64,000 nucleotides of DNA, from positions 62,001 to 126,000 of the forward strand of contig NZ_JAEINN010000008.1 in NCBI RefSeq assembly GCF_016342405.1, written 5' to 3'. Made by a program: the position numbers and the translations under genes. Of the stretch, positions 62,441 through 64,000 are shown in pieces. The first letter of the stretch is position 1; every line of letters starts with the position of its first letter. The notes beneath the pieces were generated by a model, which did not search any database, was not told the DNA's origin, and was given only the letters and a program-made list of their open reading frames with translations. The DNA is from Maridesulfovibrio ferrireducens (GTDB taxonomy: Bacteria > Desulfobacterota > Desulfovibrionia > Desulfovibrionales > Desulfovibrionaceae).

Positions 62441-63907
62441 TTAAACCATCTGCGGCTTGGAAAAATCAGGCAGATTCTTTTCAAGTACATTGGCAGCTTG
62501 AAGCATAGTCGTTTCACCAAAAGCGGGAGCCATGAGCTGGAGTCCTACGGGCATATTGGTATCTTTACCAATTCCGACAGGGAGGCTCATGCCGGGCATT
62601 CCGACCAGATTCAGTGAGATAGTGAATATATCCATAAGATACATCTGCAAAGGATCAGCGGTAAGCTCGCCGACAGGAAAAGCTGTGGTCGGGCAGGCTG
62701 GGCCTGCGATTAGATCACATGATTCGAATGCTTTTTCAAAGTCGTTACGCATGAGTCTGCGTATCTGAGCGGCTTTGCAGTAGTAGGCGTCATAGTAACC
62801 TGCGGACAGAACGTAGGTTCCGATGATTATACGACGCTGTACTTCGTCACCGAATGCTTCTGTACGGGATTTTGTGTAAAGATCTATAAGTTCATCGGCA
62901 TCTTTGGTTCTATGCCCGTAGCGAACGCCGTCAAAGCGTGAGAGATTGGAACTGGCTTCTGCCATTGCTATAATATAGTATGTGGCAATGGCGTATTCTG
63001 TCATGTTAAGCTTGACAGGTACGGTCTTTGCTCCGAGTTCTTCTGCTTTTTTAATGGCATTTCGACAGGTTTCGGATACTTCTTCTGAAAGTCCTTCACC
63101 CCAGTATTCTTCGGGAAGACCTATGGTCAGTCCTGAAAGGTCAGTGCGTTCAGCTAGTGCTCCGATATAATCCGGCACTTCACAGTTTACCGATGTAGAG
63201 TCTCTTTTATCGTGTCCCGCAATGACGCTCAGAACTCTTGCGGAGTCCTCGACTGTACGAGTCATGGGGCCGATCTGGTCAAGTGAAGAGCCGTAAGCAA
63301 TCATGCCATAACGGGAAACTCTTCCGTATGTGGGCTTTACACCTACACAACCGCAAAAGGATGCCGGGAGTCTGATAGAACCGCCTGTGTCGGTGCCTAG
63401 AGCCGCAAAACACTGTCCTGCGGTAACGGTTGCACCGGAGCCACCACTTGATCCGCCGGGGACTCTGCTGAGGTCACAAGGGTTGAGAGTTGTCTGGTAG
63501 GCAGAGTTCTCAGTAGTGGAACCCATGGCAAATTCGTCCATGTTGGCTTTAGCTATAATGATGGCGCCAGCTTCTTTAAGCTTGGTGACCGATGTTGCGT
63601 CGTAAAAAGGAACAAAATTTTCAAGAATTTTAGATCCGCAAGTAGTTGTAATGTCTTTGGTTGCAAGAACATCTTTAATTACTACGGGCACTCCCCATAG
63701 CGGCTTAGATGAATCCGGCCCCTGCTTATCCATTTCTTCTGCCTGTTTCAGAGCCTCTTCCCCATTTTTAGCCAGCAGAGCTTTAATTTGAGGTTCGGTT
63801 TTCTCAATTTGCTGTAAACATGCTTTAACGGCATCAACAGCAGTGACTTCACCTGCAATGAGTAGGGAGTGTATTTCTGTGAGTGATTTTTCTATGAGTG
63901 AGGACAT
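62441..63907 (-). CDS. gatA: Aspartyl/glutamyl-tRNA amidotransferase subunit A
   Basis: This 488-residue amidase releases ammonia from glutamine to amidate Glu-tRNA(Gln) or Asp-tRNA(Asn) with GatB and GatC. The Ser-cisSer-Lys triad is visible: Lys in [11 protein letters not shown], the Gly/Ser loop [12 protein letters not shown] and the nucleophile region [16 protein letters not shown]. Normal length. The ribosome site before ATG 63907 is weak. gatC may lie upstream beyond the window, but nothing else is readable in 63908-64000. Confidence 0.96.
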   Translation of the reverse strand: MSSLIEKSLTEIHSLLIAGEVTAVDAVKACLQQIEKTEPQIKALLAKNGEEALKQAEEMDKQGPDSSKPLWGVPVVIKDVLATKDITTTCGSKILENFVPFYDATSVTKLKEAGAIIIAKANMDEFAMGSTTENSAYQTTLNPCDLSRVPGGSSGGSGATVTAGQCFAALGTDTGGSIRLPASFCGCVGVKPTYGRVSRYGMIAYGSSLDQIGPMTRTVEDSARVLSVIAGHDKRDSTSVNCEVPDYIGALAERTDLSGLTIGLPEEYWGEGLSEEVSETCRNAIKKAEELGAKTVPVKLNMTEYAIATYYIIAMAEASSNLSRFDGVRYGHRTKDADELIDLYTKSRTEAFGDEVQRRIIIGTYVLSAGYYDAYYCKAAQIRRLMRNDFEKAFESCDLIAGPACPTTAFPVGELTADPLQMYLMDIFTISLNLVGMPGMSLPVGIGKDTNMPVGLQLMAPAFGETTMLQAANVLEKNLPDFSKPQMV

Positions 63908-64000
63908 TATATAACCCGTGCAGTCTTTAAGTTTGTGAAAAAATAAAAGGGCAATTGTGCGTATTAATGCGGCCTTTATACTATTCTGGGAACAATAAAG

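Overview
The window reads as an uninterrupted stretch of core chromosome from a low-to-mid GC (low 40s % by eye), probably marine, sulfate-reducing member of the Desulfovibrionaceae (Maridesulfovibrio/Desulfovibrio type). The main pointers are a Nuo-type complex with extra antiporter-like subunits, a cytochrome c maturation cluster whose CcmE carries a Cys (CxxxY) instead of the usual His, two 2-oxoacid:ferredoxin oxidoreductases (Kor and Ior), and the DAK2-DegV fusion. The assignment rests on gene content and protein style, not on a search. I see no rRNA, tRNA, CRISPR array, insertion sequence, prophage or integrative element, and no clear pseudogene.

Layout. 1-7.5 kb: the distal half of a nuo operon (end of nuoI, nuoJ, nuoK, an antiporter-like subunit, an 86-residue membrane protein, a NuoL-like subunit, nuoM, nuoN) closed by a strong terminator. 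7.6-8.6 kb: a MarR regulator and an isoprenylcysteine-type methyltransferase behind a palindromic operator/promoter. 8.8-9.4 kb: an HsdR-N-like protein that has lost its nuclease residues. 9.5-11.8 kb: a sodium:solute symporter preceded by a 51-codon accessory protein and a leader that can fold as an attenuator, divergent from glutamate dehydrogenase (gdhA). 13.3-16.3 kb: a PEP-synthase-like ATP-binding protein with receiver-like N-terminal domains. 16.3-20.6 kb: an RND efflux pump and its adaptor. 20.9-22.7 kb: a DAK2-DegV (FakA-FakB-like) fusion. 23.3-26.4 kb: a polar amino acid ABC importer. 26.6-27.9 kb: deoC overlapping cbiC. 28.2-31.0 kb: a PAS-GGDEF-EAL protein. 31.4-34.4 kb: korDABC. 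34.4-36.7 kb: a lipoprotein and a GAF-sigma54 activator. 36.8-39.9 kb: iorB-iorA and a TPR membrane protein. 40.2-43.3 kb: proA, nadD, a family 9 glycosyltransferase. 43.5-49.8 kb: a CNNM/CorC-type protein, then ccmE, ccmF, ccmA, ccmB, ccmC, ccmD and a TPR protein. 50.3-55.2 kb: livJHMGF. 55.5-58.5 kb: guaBA. 58.7-60.1 kb: tatB-tatC. 60.2-62.4 kb: hisB, a lipoprotein, hisA and a copper-chaperone-like protein. 62.4-63.9 kb: gatA on the minus strand.

How it fits together. The genes describe an anaerobe that conserves energy through ferredoxin and proton-pumping membrane complexes (Nuo, Kor, Ior), makes much c-type cytochrome (Ccm), imports and metabolises amino acids (polar and branched-chain ABC importers, gdhA, Ior, Kor, symporter), and carries ordinary biosynthetic loci (gua, his, proA, nadD, gatA). 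The least explained features are the attenuator-like leader of the symporter operon, the mini-ORF with an occluded ribosome site before korD, the loss of exactly one of two Fe-S clusters in IorA, the receiver/PPDK_N protein without a phosphotransfer domain, the degenerate HsdR-N protein, and several hairpins without U-tracts between cistrons.
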